Assembly: GCA_013286305.1 (NCBI GenBank)
Contig: JABDFW010000035.1
Span: 1-32,360 of the forward strand
Direction of reading: 5' to 3'
DNA: 32,360 nt
Source of the DNA: Bacteroidota bacterium
GTDB taxonomy: Bacteria > Bacteroidota > Bacteroidia > Chitinophagales > Chitinophagaceae
A model generated the notes under the pieces. The model searched no databases. It was given only the letters and a program-made list of their open reading frames with translations, and was not told where the DNA came from. Below are positions 23,511 to 31,556 of the stretch, in pieces. Made by a program: the position numbers and the translations under genes. Within the stretch, counting starts at the first letter, position 1. The number at the start of each line of letters is the position of its first letter.

Positions 23511-25172
23511 ATGGTTCTTTCAATTCCCAAAACACCAACCGGTACAAAGCTAAATTGCAAAGGCTGGATACAGGAAGCGGCGCTGCGTATGCTGCTGAAT
23601 AACTTAGACCCTGCCGTAGCAGAAAAGCCTGAAGACCTAATCGTGTACGGAGGCCGCGGCAAAGCTGCGCGTAATCATGAGGCGTTGTTTAATATTATTG
23701 CTGCACTGAAGGACCTGGAAAATGATGAAACATTGTTAGTGCAGAGTGGCAAGCCCGTTGGCATATTAAAAACACATACAGATGCCCCCAGGGTACTGAT
23801 TTCAAATTCGCAGTTAGTACCTAAATGGGCCACCTGGGAGCATTTTGACGAGCTTGAGAAAAAAGGGCTGATGATGTACGGACAAATGACGGCCGGTAGC
23901 TGGATATATATAGGATCGCAGGGTATTGTACAGGGTACCTATGAAACTTTTTCCGCTGTTGCCAATAAGCATTTTGGCGGCTCGCTAAAAGGAACTTTAA
24001 GCGTTACAGCCGGCCTGGGTGGCATGGGTGGGGCGCAGCCATTGTCTATAACCATGAATGAAGGAGTGGCGTTGATAGCCGAAGTGGAGGAATGGCGCAT
24101 TGATAAACGTATTGAAACACGGTATCTTGATGTTAAATATACTGATATAGATGCGGCGATTGACAGGGCTATGGAAGCTAAAGTAAATGGCGAAGCGTTG
24201 AGTATTGGTGTGTTGTGTAATGCGGTACTATTACTGCAAAGGCTTATTGAAAGAAATATAAAGGTGGACGTGCTTACCGACCAAACATCCGCGCACGACC
24301 CATTGATCGGATATGTGCCCCATACCCTCACAAATGGGCAGGCGAATGCCTTGCGGAAGGAAAACCCCTCTGCATACCTTGAATTAAGTTATGATAGTAT
24401 GAAACTGCATGTTCAGCTGATGCTTGAATTACAGAAACTGGGGGCAGTTACTTTTGATTATGGCAACAACATTCGTGCAAGGGCACAAGAACGTGGTTTG
24501 AAAAATGCCTTTGATTTTCCGGGTTTTGTGCCGGCATACATTCGACCGTTATTTTGCGAAGGAAAAGGGCCTTTCCGTTGGGCGGCTTTAAGCGGCGACC
24601 CAAATGATATTGCAGTAACCGACGAGGTGATTGCGAATATGTTCCTGCATAATGAAAGTTTGCAGCGATGGTTAAAACTCGCAAAGGAAAGAATTGCTTT
24701 CCAGGGATTGCCGGCACGTATTTGCTGGTTAGGGCAGGGGGAGCGGGAAAAAGCGGGCCTTGCATTTAACGAGCTGGTGAGAACCGGCAAAGTAAAAGCA
24801 CCCATTGTTATAGGCAGGGACCATTTGGATACAGGTAGCGTAGCAAGCCCTAACCGCGAAACAGAGGCTATGCTGGACGGAAGTGATGCAGTAGCGGATT
24901 GGCCTTTGTTGAATGCGCTTACCAGTACTGCAGGTGGTGCAAGCTGGGTAAGCCTGCACCATGGTGGAGGCGTTGGCATGGGCTACAGTATTCACGCAGG
25001 TATGGTAATAGTTGCAGATGGTACTGAAGAAGCAGCCAGGCGGCTAAGCAGGGTATTAAGGAATGACCCGGGTATCGGTGTAATTCGCCATGCAGATGCG
25101 GGATATGAAATTGCTCAAAAAACGGCGAAAGAATTTGGGCTGGACCTGGGTGAGCGGCTTGGCAGTATATAA
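23511..25172 (+). CDS. hutU: urocanate hydratase
   Basis: 553 residues; hydrates urocanate to imidazolonepropionate with tightly bound NAD, the second step of histidine catabolism. Family hallmarks are [11 protein letters not shown] near residue 46, the NAD-binding stretch [12 protein letters not shown], the [11 protein letters not shown] motif near ~480, and HADAGYE near the C-terminus. The length is normal. HutI and a HutG/HutF enzyme are not in this window, so the rest of the pathway must lie elsewhere. It follows 110 bases after the unknown gene, in DNA where no clear promoter was found. Confidence 0.95.
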   Translation: MVLSIPKTPTGTKLNCKGWIQEAALRMLLNNLDPAVAEKPEDLIVYGGRGKAARNHEALFNIIAALKDLENDETLLVQSGKPVGILKTHTDAPRVLISNSQLVPKWATWEHFDELEKKGLMMYGQMTAGSWIYIGSQGIVQGTYETFSAVANKHFGGSLKGTLSVTAGLGGMGGAQPLSITMNEGVALIAEVEEWRIDKRIETRYLDVKYTDIDAAIDRAMEAKVNGEALSIGVLCNAVLLLQRLIERNIKVDVLTDQTSAHDPLIGYVPHTLTNGQANALRKENPSAYLELSYDSMKLHVQLMLELQKLGAVTFDYGNNIRARAQERGLKNAFDFPGFVPAYIRPLFCEGKGPFRWAALSGDPNDIAVTDEVIANMFLHNESLQRWLKLAKERIAFQGLPARICWLGQGEREKAGLAFNELVRTGKVKAPIVIGRDHLDTGSVASPNRETEAMLDGSDAVADWPLLNALTSTAGGASWVSLHHGGGVGMGYSIHAGMVIVADGTEEAARRLSRVLRNDPGIGVIRHADAGYEIAQKTAKEFGLDLGERLGSI

Positions 25173-25284
25173 CTACACCCGGTTTAACCAAATGGCGATT
25201 TTTGCAAGCAATACGTCGCCGGAAAAATACCGTATAGCGCGTAGATGTTTAACCGGCTTGTTTACTTAGATTGCAAATAAAAAT

Positions 25285-25665
25285 ATGATACGTAAAATAG
25301 ATTTTTGGTTGCAGGTAGCTATTTTATTTGCGTTTGTCGCGTTTGTTATCTACACCGCTATTTTCACTAGTTATGACCTGATATTTGCCGGCCTTTTTCT
25401 TTTGCTGGTAAATATCTTCCAGATCATAAGCGCTTTTTGCCTCACTTTCTTCACATCAGTTCCTAATGCCAAAAAAATATTATCCCTTTACTGGAAAATT
25501 CAAGCTGTAGCAGTCGTCCTTTATGCTATCGCGCTTTTTGTAGATAGTAAAATTCTGCCAGACAGCTTGATTGTCAACATTCTTATATGGGCTAGCATGA
25601 TTGGGTTCCTGGTACTTCCATTCTATTATCTTTATCTCCATAAAAAGTATTTTTTTAAGCAATAA
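25285..25665 (+). CDS. small four-span membrane protein, hypothetical
   Basis: 126 residues with about four hydrophobic segments (WLQVAILFAFVAFVIYT, IFAGLFLLLVNIFQIISAF, VVLYAIALFV, LIWASMIGFLVLPFYYLYL) and a basic C-terminus. No family is recognised. A terminator-like hairpin follows at 25724-25757, consistent with a real transcription unit. Confidence 0.65.
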   Translation: MIRKIDFWLQVAILFAFVAFVIYTAIFTSYDLIFAGLFLLLVNIFQIISAFCLTFFTSVPNAKKILSLYWKIQAVAVVLYAIALFVDSKILPDSLIVNILIWASMIGFLVLPFYYLYLHKKYFFKQ

Positions 25666-25707
25666 CAGGTTGCTTTTATATCTCTTTCAGGCCCTTTAAT
25701 AAAAAGC

Positions 25708-25725
25708 TTGCAAATGGATTTGCAA
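25708..25725. repeat. palindrome TTGCAAAT-GG-ATTTGCAA
   Basis: A perfect 8 bp arm pair, sitting directly against the terminator hairpin that begins at 25724. The two hairpins share the AA at the border and could be alternative structures. Confidence 0.5.
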
Positions 25726-25757
25726 AAAGCGTGTTGACAGTGCGCTTTTTGTTTTTT
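25724..25757 (+). terminator. probable terminator before yciI-like gene
   Basis: AAAAAGCG (25724-25731) pairs with CGCTTTTT (25743-25750), and GTTTTTT follows. The loop is 11 bases. Confidence 0.6.
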
Positions 25758-25796
25758 ATATATTATGCAGTATTTTTACAGTTATTTGTTTAGTAT

Positions 25797-26087
25797 ATGC
25801 CCCAATACCTGATACTTGCCACTGACCATACCGACCAGGATGCTTTGAACAGAAGGTTATCTGTAAGGGAGACACATTTGGCACGAATGAGAGTTGAAAG
25901 GTCGGGAGGTAGCTTTGAGCTTGGAGGGGCTAAATTAGACAAAGAGGGAAACATGTTTGGCTCAATGCTGGTGATAAATGCTGAAAATGAAAAAGCCGCA
26001 TGGGAATGGGTGCGGCAAGACCCGTATGTTACCGGGAAAGTTTGGGAGAAGATAGAAGTTATTCCTTTCAGGTTAGCTAACGTTTAA
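25797..26087 (+). CDS. YciI family protein
   Basis: 96 residues of the YciI ferredoxin-like fold, built from a short strand (MPQYLILATDHTD), a helix with the RETHLARM segment holding the conserved His, then LDKEGNMFGSMLVINAENEKAAWEWVRQDPYVTGKVWEKIEVIPF. The DP motif near residue 74 is conserved in the family. Proteins of this type may dehydrohalogenate or act as small binding proteins; the role is mostly undefined. It stands alone with a terminator upstream. Confidence 0.85.
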   Translation: MPQYLILATDHTDQDALNRRLSVRETHLARMRVERSGGSFELGGAKLDKEGNMFGSMLVINAENEKAAWEWVRQDPYVTGKVWEKIEVIPFRLANV

Positions 26088-26177
26088 TTATTCCAGGTTT
26101 TTTCTTTTGCATACATTTTCTGCCGGCATACCAAATGCGGAACAAAATCCTTAACTAACTGTTGTACTACAATTATA

Positions 26178-26185
26178 TAAATTTG
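26178..26185 (+). promoter_or_regulatory. candidate -7 promoter box for the VWA gene
   Basis: TAAATTTG, an exact TAnnTTTG match, 14 bases before the ATG. The expected start gives a short leader. No good -33 box was found. Confidence 0.4.
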
Positions 26186-26199
26186 CCTAACTTACCATT

Positions 26200-27297
26200 A
26201 TGCTAGGACACAGATTTGTGCAGTATGATCCCAACGCACAGGGAAAAACACGGTTTGAGCAAATGCTCGACCTTTTTATGCAACTGCTTACTTACACCAA
26301 CGGAGATGTTGCAGAGGCGTTGCAATGGATGAATGAATTGGATAAAAAATACCAGCTTACCGATGACGAATATGGCATGGGTGATTTTATTGACGATCTT
26401 AAACAGAACGGTTATATAAAGGAAGACCAGCAAACAGGCGCAATAGAAATTACCGGGAAGAGTGAACAAACCATTCGCAAACGCAGCCTTGAGGAAATTT
26501 TTGGCAAACTAAAGAAAACCAAACAGGGCAACCATAACACCTTTAAGCCGGGGCAGGGTGATGAATTGAATCCGGAAACAAGGCCTTTCCAGTTCGGGGA
26601 TATGCTTGAGCAGATAGATTTTACAGAAAGCATACGTAATGCGCAAATTAACCATGGCGTAGAAAGTTTTTCTATGCAGGAAGATGACCTGCAAATACGT
26701 GAAACGGATTTTAAAGCTCAAACCTCAACTGTACTAATGATAGATGTTTCGCATTCTATGATATTGTATGGTGAAGACAGGATAACACCCGCCAAAAAGG
26801 TTGCTATGGCATTGAGTGAACTGATCACTACAAAATATCCAAAGGATACACTGGATATTGTGGTATTTGGTAATGATGCCTGGCCTGTGGAAATAAAAGA
26901 CCTGCCTTACCTGCAGGTGGGGCCATACCACACCAATACCGTGGCCGGATTGGAGCTAGCAATGGATCTTTTACGCCGCAGGCGCAACCCCAACAAGCAG
27001 ATCTTTATGATAACAGATGGCAAGCCTACCTGTTTAAAGATTGGCAAGCGGTATTATAAGAACAGTTTTGGGCTTGACAGGCGCATTACCACGCGTTGCT
27101 TAAACCTTGCTGCACAATGCAAAAAACTGAAAATACCCATCACCACTTTTATGATAGCCTCTGACCCTTACCTGCAGCGTTTTGTAACGGAATTTACTGA
27201 AACCAATAATGGCAAAGCTTTTTTTGCATCGCTTGATAAATTGGGGGCATTTATATTTAAAGATTTTGAAAGCGGGAAGAGGAAAACGGTTTATTGA
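26200..27297 (+). CDS. VWA domain protein, partner of a MoxR/Mg-chelatase-type AAA+ ATPase
   Basis: 365 residues. An N-terminal helical/charged half is followed by a von Willebrand A domain at ~175-360 with a complete metal site: DVSHS (D182, S184, S186), T247 in HTNTVAG, and D273 in ITDG. Such proteins bind a partner through a divalent metal, and the partner here is presumably the AAA+ ATPase at 27963-29510. The pair resembles Mg-chelatase D/I-like and MoxR-VWA chaperone systems that remodel or insert metals into other proteins. Clients are unknown. No signal peptide or membrane segment is seen, so it is cytoplasmic. Confidence 0.88.
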   Translation: MLGHRFVQYDPNAQGKTRFEQMLDLFMQLLTYTNGDVAEALQWMNELDKKYQLTDDEYGMGDFIDDLKQNGYIKEDQQTGAIEITGKSEQTIRKRSLEEIFGKLKKTKQGNHNTFKPGQGDELNPETRPFQFGDMLEQIDFTESIRNAQINHGVESFSMQEDDLQIRETDFKAQTSTVLMIDVSHSMILYGEDRITPAKKVAMALSELITTKYPKDTLDIVVFGNDAWPVEIKDLPYLQVGPYHTNTVAGLELAMDLLRRRRNPNKQIFMITDGKPTCLKIGKRYYKNSFGLDRRITTRCLNLAAQCKKLKIPITTFMIASDPYLQRFVTEFTETNNGKAFFASLDKLGAFIFKDFESGKRKTVY

Positions 27298-27326
27298 AGA
27301 AAGTCGGGAAGTCAGTAAGACGGAAA

Positions 27327-27358
27327 GTCATTAAGTCATTGGGTCATTAAGTCATTGG
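27327..27358. repeat. 16 bp exact tandem repeat (GTCATTAAGTCATTGG x2)
   Basis: Two identical 16-base units, each itself two 8-base units GTCATTRR. A degenerate version (AAGTCGGGAAGTCAGTAAGAC) precedes it at 27301. I recall this kind of AAGTC/GTCATT repeat as frequent between genes in Bacteroidota; unverified. Confidence 0.85.
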
Positions 27359-27409
27359 GAGAAATAAGCGTTTAGAATTAATTTGTGCTTTAAAATAAAA
27401 ATTACAGCT

Positions 27410-27640
27410 GTGGCTGAATTTATTATAAATATAGCCCCTGAAAAAGAGGCATTGGTTAAGGAACTGATTGAACAGTTTGGGGGCAAGGTTATGGAGAAAA
27501 GTAAAAAAAGAACAAAAAGTAAAATAAAAAAAGGCGATGGGAAAAAAATAGGTTCACCAACTTTTCTATTTGGGAAATGGAAAGATTTTGATATAGATCC
27601 GAAAAAATTGCGGGATGAGCTATGGACAAGAAAATTTTGA
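27410..27640 (+). CDS. orphan antitoxin-like protein
   Basis: 76 residues from GTG 27410 (V becomes M: MAEFIINIAPEKEALVKELI); an alternative TTG at 27383 adds 9 residues. The start has a short strand and helix, the middle is a highly basic Lys-rich run, and the C-terminus SPTFLFGKWKDFDIDPKKL resembles the tail of antitoxins paired with PIN-domain toxins in Bacteroidota. No toxin gene follows; instead there is a decayed coding region (27622-27937) that starts inside its last codons. The resemblance is from memory. Confidence 0.55.
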   Translation: MAEFIINIAPEKEALVKELIEQFGGKVMEKSKKRTKSKIKKGDGKKIGSPTFLFGKWKDFDIDPKKLRDELWTRKF

Positions 27641-27937
27641 ACAAAATACTTTTTTTATTTGCTTTTATAATCATTTCGCTATCCGGTTACGCGCAAAGCT
27701 TTGATGCAAATACTTCGAACAATATTACAAGTTGTATTTTAATGCCCAGGGACAGTAGAATTTGCAATTGATACAGCAAAAAGCCAAAAGACTGATGATA
27801 AAAAAACGGACTTATTTTTTAACTACTTAAAATACCGTTGATATGCTCGAGGAAATGAAAACCAACAATATTTGGAGGTATGCGTTGGAAGATATATCAG
27901 GGAGGAAACGGCATTTATAAAAACACTGAAGCAATAG
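27622..27937 (+). pseudogene. decayed gene for a small secreted protein
   Basis: ATG 27622 opens a signal peptide (MDKKILNKILFLFAFIIISL then SGYAQS) but runs into a stop after ~49 codons. From ~27745 the coding sense continues in the next frame as TVEFAIDTAKSQKTDDKKTD, through an in-frame TGA (27839-27841), to GNENQQYLEVCVGRYIREET and a TAG (27935-27937). One frameshift near 27730-27745 plus one nonsense change would restore a single ~105-codon gene. Family not recognised. Confidence 0.5.
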
Positions 27938-27962
27938 TAAACAATAGAATAAATAACAAAGA

Positions 27963-29510
27963 ATGAATATTGAAAAGATAAAAACATTAGGCGATTTAAA
28001 ACAGAGCGGCTATAAACCGGTATCAATAAAAGACGAGATACGAAAGAACCTTATTGAAAAAATACGGCGTAAAGAAAATACTTTTCCTGGCATTTTGGGG
28101 TATGAAGATTCTGTAATACCTGATACAGAAAGGGCATTGCTGAGCAGGCATAATATTTTGTTCCTTGGTTTGCGTGGCCAGGCAAAAACGCGTATGGCAA
28201 GGCAGATGGTGCAGTTATTAGACGAATATATTCCTACCGTGGCGGGCAGCGAAGTGAATGATGACCCGATGCACCCATTGAGCAAATACGCTAAAGACCA
28301 GATTGCCGAACATGCAGATGAAACACCGATACATTGGGTGCACAGGAGTGAGCGTTATGGTGAAAAATTAGCAACACCAGATGTAAGCGTAGCAGACCTT
28401 ATTGGGGATATTGACCCTATTAAAGCAGCAAACCTCCGGCTGAGCTTTGCTGATGAACGTGTTATACATTATGGCATTATTCCGCGTAGCAACCGCAGCA
28501 TATTTGTGATAAACGAAATACCTGACCTGCAGGCGCGCATACAGGTTGCTTTGTTTAATATATTGGAAGAAGGCGATATACAAATACGCGGGTTTAAATT
28601 ACGCATGCCGCTTGATATATTATTTGTGTTTACTGCAAACCCTGAAGATTATACCAATCGCGGCAGTATTGTAACACCATTAAAAGACCGCATACAAAGC
28701 CAGATACTTACGCATTATCCTAAAACAATTGAAACATCCCTTGCCATCACTGAGCAGGAGTCCCATGTATTGGAAGAACAAAAAGCAAGGGTTAATGTGA
28801 GCGATCTTGTAAAACGTTTAATTGAGCAAGTGGCTTTTGAAGCGCGCAGTAATGAATACGTTGACAAAAAGAGCGGCGTTAGCGCAAGGCTTACCATTGC
28901 AGCATTTGAAAATGCAGTGAGCAGCGCTGAGCGCAGGGCAATTATTCATGATGAAAAGAAAACGCAGATATGGATAAGCGATCTTGCGGGCGTGATACCT
29001 TCTATTACAGGAAAAATTGAGTTGGTGTATGAAGGGGAGCAGGAAGGGCCTTACCAGGTAGCGTTAAACCTGCTTGACAAAGCCATACGCACACAGTTTC
29101 TTACCTGGTTTCCTAATCCTGAAACATTGAAGAAAAGGAAAAGCTCCAGCAAGCCTTCACTACCAATAAAAGAAGATGATAACCCATATAAGGCAATTAC
29201 AAAATGGTTTGATGGTGGCAACCAGGTTGACCTTTTCGTTGATATGAAAGATGCCGAAAAAATACAGGCTTTATATAAAGTTGACGGTTTATATGGGCTG
29301 GTTAAAAAATTCTTCCCTCATGCAAATGAAAAAGAAAATGCATTGATGATGGAATTTGTGTTACACGGGCTGGCTGCTTATTCATTAATAAGCAAAAAAG
29401 TTATTGAAGGGAAAATTGAATTTAAAGACCTTATCGGCAGCATGATGAATTTGGGTAAAATGAATTACAGTGCAGAAGATGACGATCTGAATGAAGATGA
29501 TTTTAGATAA
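27963..29510 (+). CDS. Mg-chelatase/MoxR-type AAA+ ATPase
   Basis: 515 residues of a helical N-terminus and an AAA+ domain of the Mg-chelatase I / MoxR class. Walker A is GLRGQAKT (69-76), with Ala where classical P-loops have Gly. A GSEVNDDPMHPLSKY segment follows, and the Walker B region SIFVINEIPDL has N184-E185 in place of the usual DE; these variants are, as I recall, normal for this family. LFNILEEGDIQIRGF and FVFTANPEDYTNRGSI are also present. The C-terminal ~150 residues are helical. It most likely works with the VWA protein at 26200-27297, although ~665 bases of other DNA now separate them. No signal peptide; cytoplasmic. Confidence 0.9.
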   Translation: MNIEKIKTLGDLKQSGYKPVSIKDEIRKNLIEKIRRKENTFPGILGYEDSVIPDTERALLSRHNILFLGLRGQAKTRMARQMVQLLDEYIPTVAGSEVNDDPMHPLSKYAKDQIAEHADETPIHWVHRSERYGEKLATPDVSVADLIGDIDPIKAANLRLSFADERVIHYGIIPRSNRSIFVINEIPDLQARIQVALFNILEEGDIQIRGFKLRMPLDILFVFTANPEDYTNRGSIVTPLKDRIQSQILTHYPKTIETSLAITEQESHVLEEQKARVNVSDLVKRLIEQVAFEARSNEYVDKKSGVSARLTIAAFENAVSSAERRAIIHDEKKTQIWISDLAGVIPSITGKIELVYEGEQEGPYQVALNLLDKAIRTQFLTWFPNPETLKKRKSSSKPSLPIKEDDNPYKAITKWFDGGNQVDLFVDMKDAEKIQALYKVDGLYGLVKKFFPHANEKENALMMEFVLHGLAAYSLISKKVIEGKIEFKDLIGSMMNLGKMNYSAEDDDLNEDDFR

Positions 29511-29598
29511 ATGTTATCTGGCGGTCTCCGTCTGATATAATTTTATCTTATGCTCCACCAGGCAATAAAGCCGTACTTTAATCGGTGCACTTATTAGT

Positions 29599-29602
29599 AA
29601 AT
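29599..29602. repeat. AAAT, left target-site duplication candidate
   Basis: AAAT immediately left of the 29603-29816 element; the identical AAAT is at 29817-29820, immediately right. Confidence 0.55.
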
Positions 29603-29816
29603 AACGTTAGTTCGTGATAAGAAAAAGGTTTTGTCCTGTTAAGGACAAAATATCGGTAACAGCGAGTGTTTGCTATAAAGTGTGCCGTAGAGCCTGCCCC
29701 GCACTTGATGCGGGGTACACTCTACGGCATGCTGTTATTTGGTTGTATTTTTTGTTACCAATATTTAGGTTCCGCTGGAACTTAATGAGCATAATTTCTT
29801 ATCCCGAACTCACGTT
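29603..29816. mobile_element. 214 bp MITE-like, highly structured element
   Basis: Terminal inverted repeats of 22 bp (29603-29624 and 29795-29816) match at 20 of 22 positions; both begin AACGT and share GATAAGAAA at the inner edge. Inside are nested stems: TAACAGC / GCTGTTA (29657-29663 and 29731-29737), TGCCGTAGAG / CTCTACGGCA (29683-29692 and 29720-29729) and CCCCGCA / TGCGGGG (29697-29703 and 29709-29715). Two side hairpins are TTTTGTCCT / AGGACAAAA (29629-29650) and GTTCC / GGAAC (29769-29781). The whole folds like a branched RNA and contains no credible protein gene. Identical AAAT flanks it. It ends inside the murB stop codon. Confidence 0.75.
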
Positions 29817-30837
29817 AAATAACATTTACTTCCCGTTCAAGTGTTATTCCAAATTTTGATTGAACACTTTCAATAATTTTTCCCGACAGTTCATATATTT
29901 CTTTGCCTTTTGCATTGCCATAATTTACCAATACAAGCGCCTGCTTAGCATGCACACCGGCGTCGCCCTGGCGATAGCCTTTCCAGCCGCATTGTTCAAT
30001 CATCCAGCCCGCTGCAATTTTTATTTTTTCTTCATTAACAGGATAACCGGGAATATTTGGATACACTTTTTTCAACTCATCAAATTTACTAACAGGTATT
30101 TCAGGATTTTTAAAGAAACTGCCGGCATTGCCTATTACCGCTGGGTCGGGCAACTTAGACGAGCGAATATTTATAACTGCCTGCGAAATGGCTTTAATTG
30201 AAAGCTCGCTAACCTTCATTTTCTCCAGTTCCTGTTCAATAGCGCCGTAAGACGTATTATAAAACGGTTGCTTGCGCAGCCGGTAAGTAATGTTTAGTAT
30301 GATGAACTCTGCTTTATATTTCCTTTTAAATATACTTTCGCGGTATCCAAATTCACAATCGTTTACGGAAAACTGCACTATTTTTTTACTTTGTATATGC
30401 CAGGCTTCCAGTGATTCAAACACATCCTTTATTTCCACTCCGTAGGCCCCAATGTTCTGCATGGGCGATGCGCCTGTACAACCCGGTATCAGGCTCAGGT
30501 TTTCAAGCCCGGCAAAATTTTTGTCAATACAATACATTACAAACCGGTGCCAGTTTTCACCGGCACCTGCCTTTACATAATAATAAAGGTCATCTTCTTT
30601 AATCATTTCAATACCCCTCAATTCGTTTTTTAAAACAAGTCCGTCAAAATCTTTTGTAAATAATATATTGCTGCCACCACCAAGGATCATTAGGCGTGAA
30701 GGGCGAAAAGCGACGGGTGAATTGGAAAGCAGTTCCTGTAATTGTTCTGTTGATGAAAACGCAACAAAATGTTTGGCATAAACATCAATCCCGAAAGTGT
30801 TGTACGGCTTAAGTGAAATATTTTCCTGAATTTGCAT
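29815..30837 (-). CDS. murB: UDP-N-acetylenolpyruvoylglucosamine reductase
   Basis: A 340-residue type I MurB that reduces the enolpyruvyl group to make UDP-MurNAc, using FAD and NADPH, in the cytosol. The FAD-binding segment GGGSNILF is present, with GCTGASPMQNIGAYGVEIKD, the tyrosine-loop YRESIFK of the type I enzymes, the catalytic Ser region GNAGSFFKNPE, and the C-terminal LEREVNVI. The ATG at 30837 (MQIQENISLKPYNTFG) is chosen; 18 upstream residues from 30891 would overlap the divergent gene. Its last codon is followed by TAA, of which the first T comes from the flank and the AA from the 29603-29816 element. The C-terminus may have been trimmed or altered by that insertion. Confidence 0.95.
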   Translation of the reverse strand: MQIQENISLKPYNTFGIDVYAKHFVAFSSTEQLQELLSNSPVAFRPSRLMILGGGSNILFTKDFDGLVLKNELRGIEMIKEDDLYYYVKAGAGENWHRFVMYCIDKNFAGLENLSLIPGCTGASPMQNIGAYGVEIKDVFESLEAWHIQSKKIVQFSVNDCEFGYRESIFKRKYKAEFIILNITYRLRKQPFYNTSYGAIEQELEKMKVSELSIKAISQAVINIRSSKLPDPAVIGNAGSFFKNPEIPVSKFDELKKVYPNIPGYPVNEEKIKIAAGWMIEQCGWKGYRQGDAGVHAKQALVLVNYGNAKGKEIYELSGKIIESVQSKFGITLEREVNVI

Positions 30838-30857
30838 GGTACAAAATAACAAAATAT

Positions 30858-31556
30858 ATGCCGTTACAAACAGCAGTAATAATAGGTGCAACCGGTTTAA
30901 TTGGAAGTTATGCAGTAAGTGAATTGTTAAACGATGATGCTTTTGGCGAAGTAATAGTATTGGTTAGAAGGGAATTTGGGTTGAAACATGCTAAACTAAA
31001 AGCAAGGGTTGTTGATTTTAATGATATGGAAGATTATAAAAATAAACTGGGTACCGGTACTGCTATTTTTTCCTGTATTGGCACTACCCAAAAGAAAGTA
31101 AAAGGTGATAGGGCGGCTTATCGCAAGATTGATTTTGATATAACTGTAAACGCCGCTAAACTTGGTAAAGATTTAGGCTTTAATACATTTTTGTTTGTAT
31201 CAGCGATAGGTGCAAACGCAAAAGCGGGTAATTTTTATTTAAAGCTGAAAGGAGAGGTGGAAGATGCGGTTGCTGCCGTTGGGTTAAATAGCGTACATAT
31301 ATTCCAGCCATCTATGTTATTGGGGAACAGGAATGAAAAACGTTTTGGTGAAAGTGTAATGCAGGGAGTAATGAAGGGTATTTCTTTTTCGCTTGCTGGT
31401 AAGCTAAGAAAATATAGGCCTGTGGAAGCATTAACGGTTGCTAAAGCGATGGTAGTAGCAGCAAAGAACAATATTGCGGGAAAACATGTTTATGTGTATG
31501 ATGAGATAATAGCCCTTGCAAAGAGCAATAAATTACCTGGTTATTCGCCTGTATAA
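30858..31556 (+). CDS. NAD(P)H-binding protein, HTATIP2/TIP30-like
   Basis: 232 residues of an atypical short-chain dehydrogenase fold. The start is ATG 30858 (MPLQTAVIIGATGLIGSYAV), with the nucleotide-binding GATGLIG at ~11-17; the 15 upstream residues from 30813 are unlikely. Later features are FSCIGTTQKKVKGDRAAYRK, FVSAIGANAKAGNFYLKLKG with the YxxxK-like YLKLK, and QPSMLLGNR, matching the HTATIP2/YwnB-type oxidoreductases. Substrate unknown. Only 20 bases separate its start from the murB start on the other strand, and its end overlaps the next gene. Confidence 0.87.
   Translation: MPLQTAVIIGATGLIGSYAVSELLNDDAFGEVIVLVRREFGLKHAKLKARVVDFNDMEDYKNKLGTGTAIFSCIGTTQKKVKGDRAAYRKIDFDITVNAAKLGKDLGFNTFLFVSAIGANAKAGNFYLKLKGEVEDAVAAVGLNSVHIFQPSMLLGNRNEKRFGESVMQGVMKGISFSLAGKLRKYRPVEALTVAKAMVVAAKNNIAGKHVYVYDEIIALAKSNKLPGYSPV

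Noticed and set aside
23939-25191. Long minus-strand frames opposite hutU
   Set aside because: Shadow frames of a strongly conserved coding region; hutU is clearly the real gene.
29518-29561. CTGGCGG / CCACCAG inverted repeat after the AAA+ gene as a terminator
   Set aside because: Imperfect stem, 30-base loop and no T run.
29614-29859. 81-residue plus-strand reading frame
   Set aside because: It runs through the inverted-repeat element and into murB on the other strand; the translation is of hairpin sequence.
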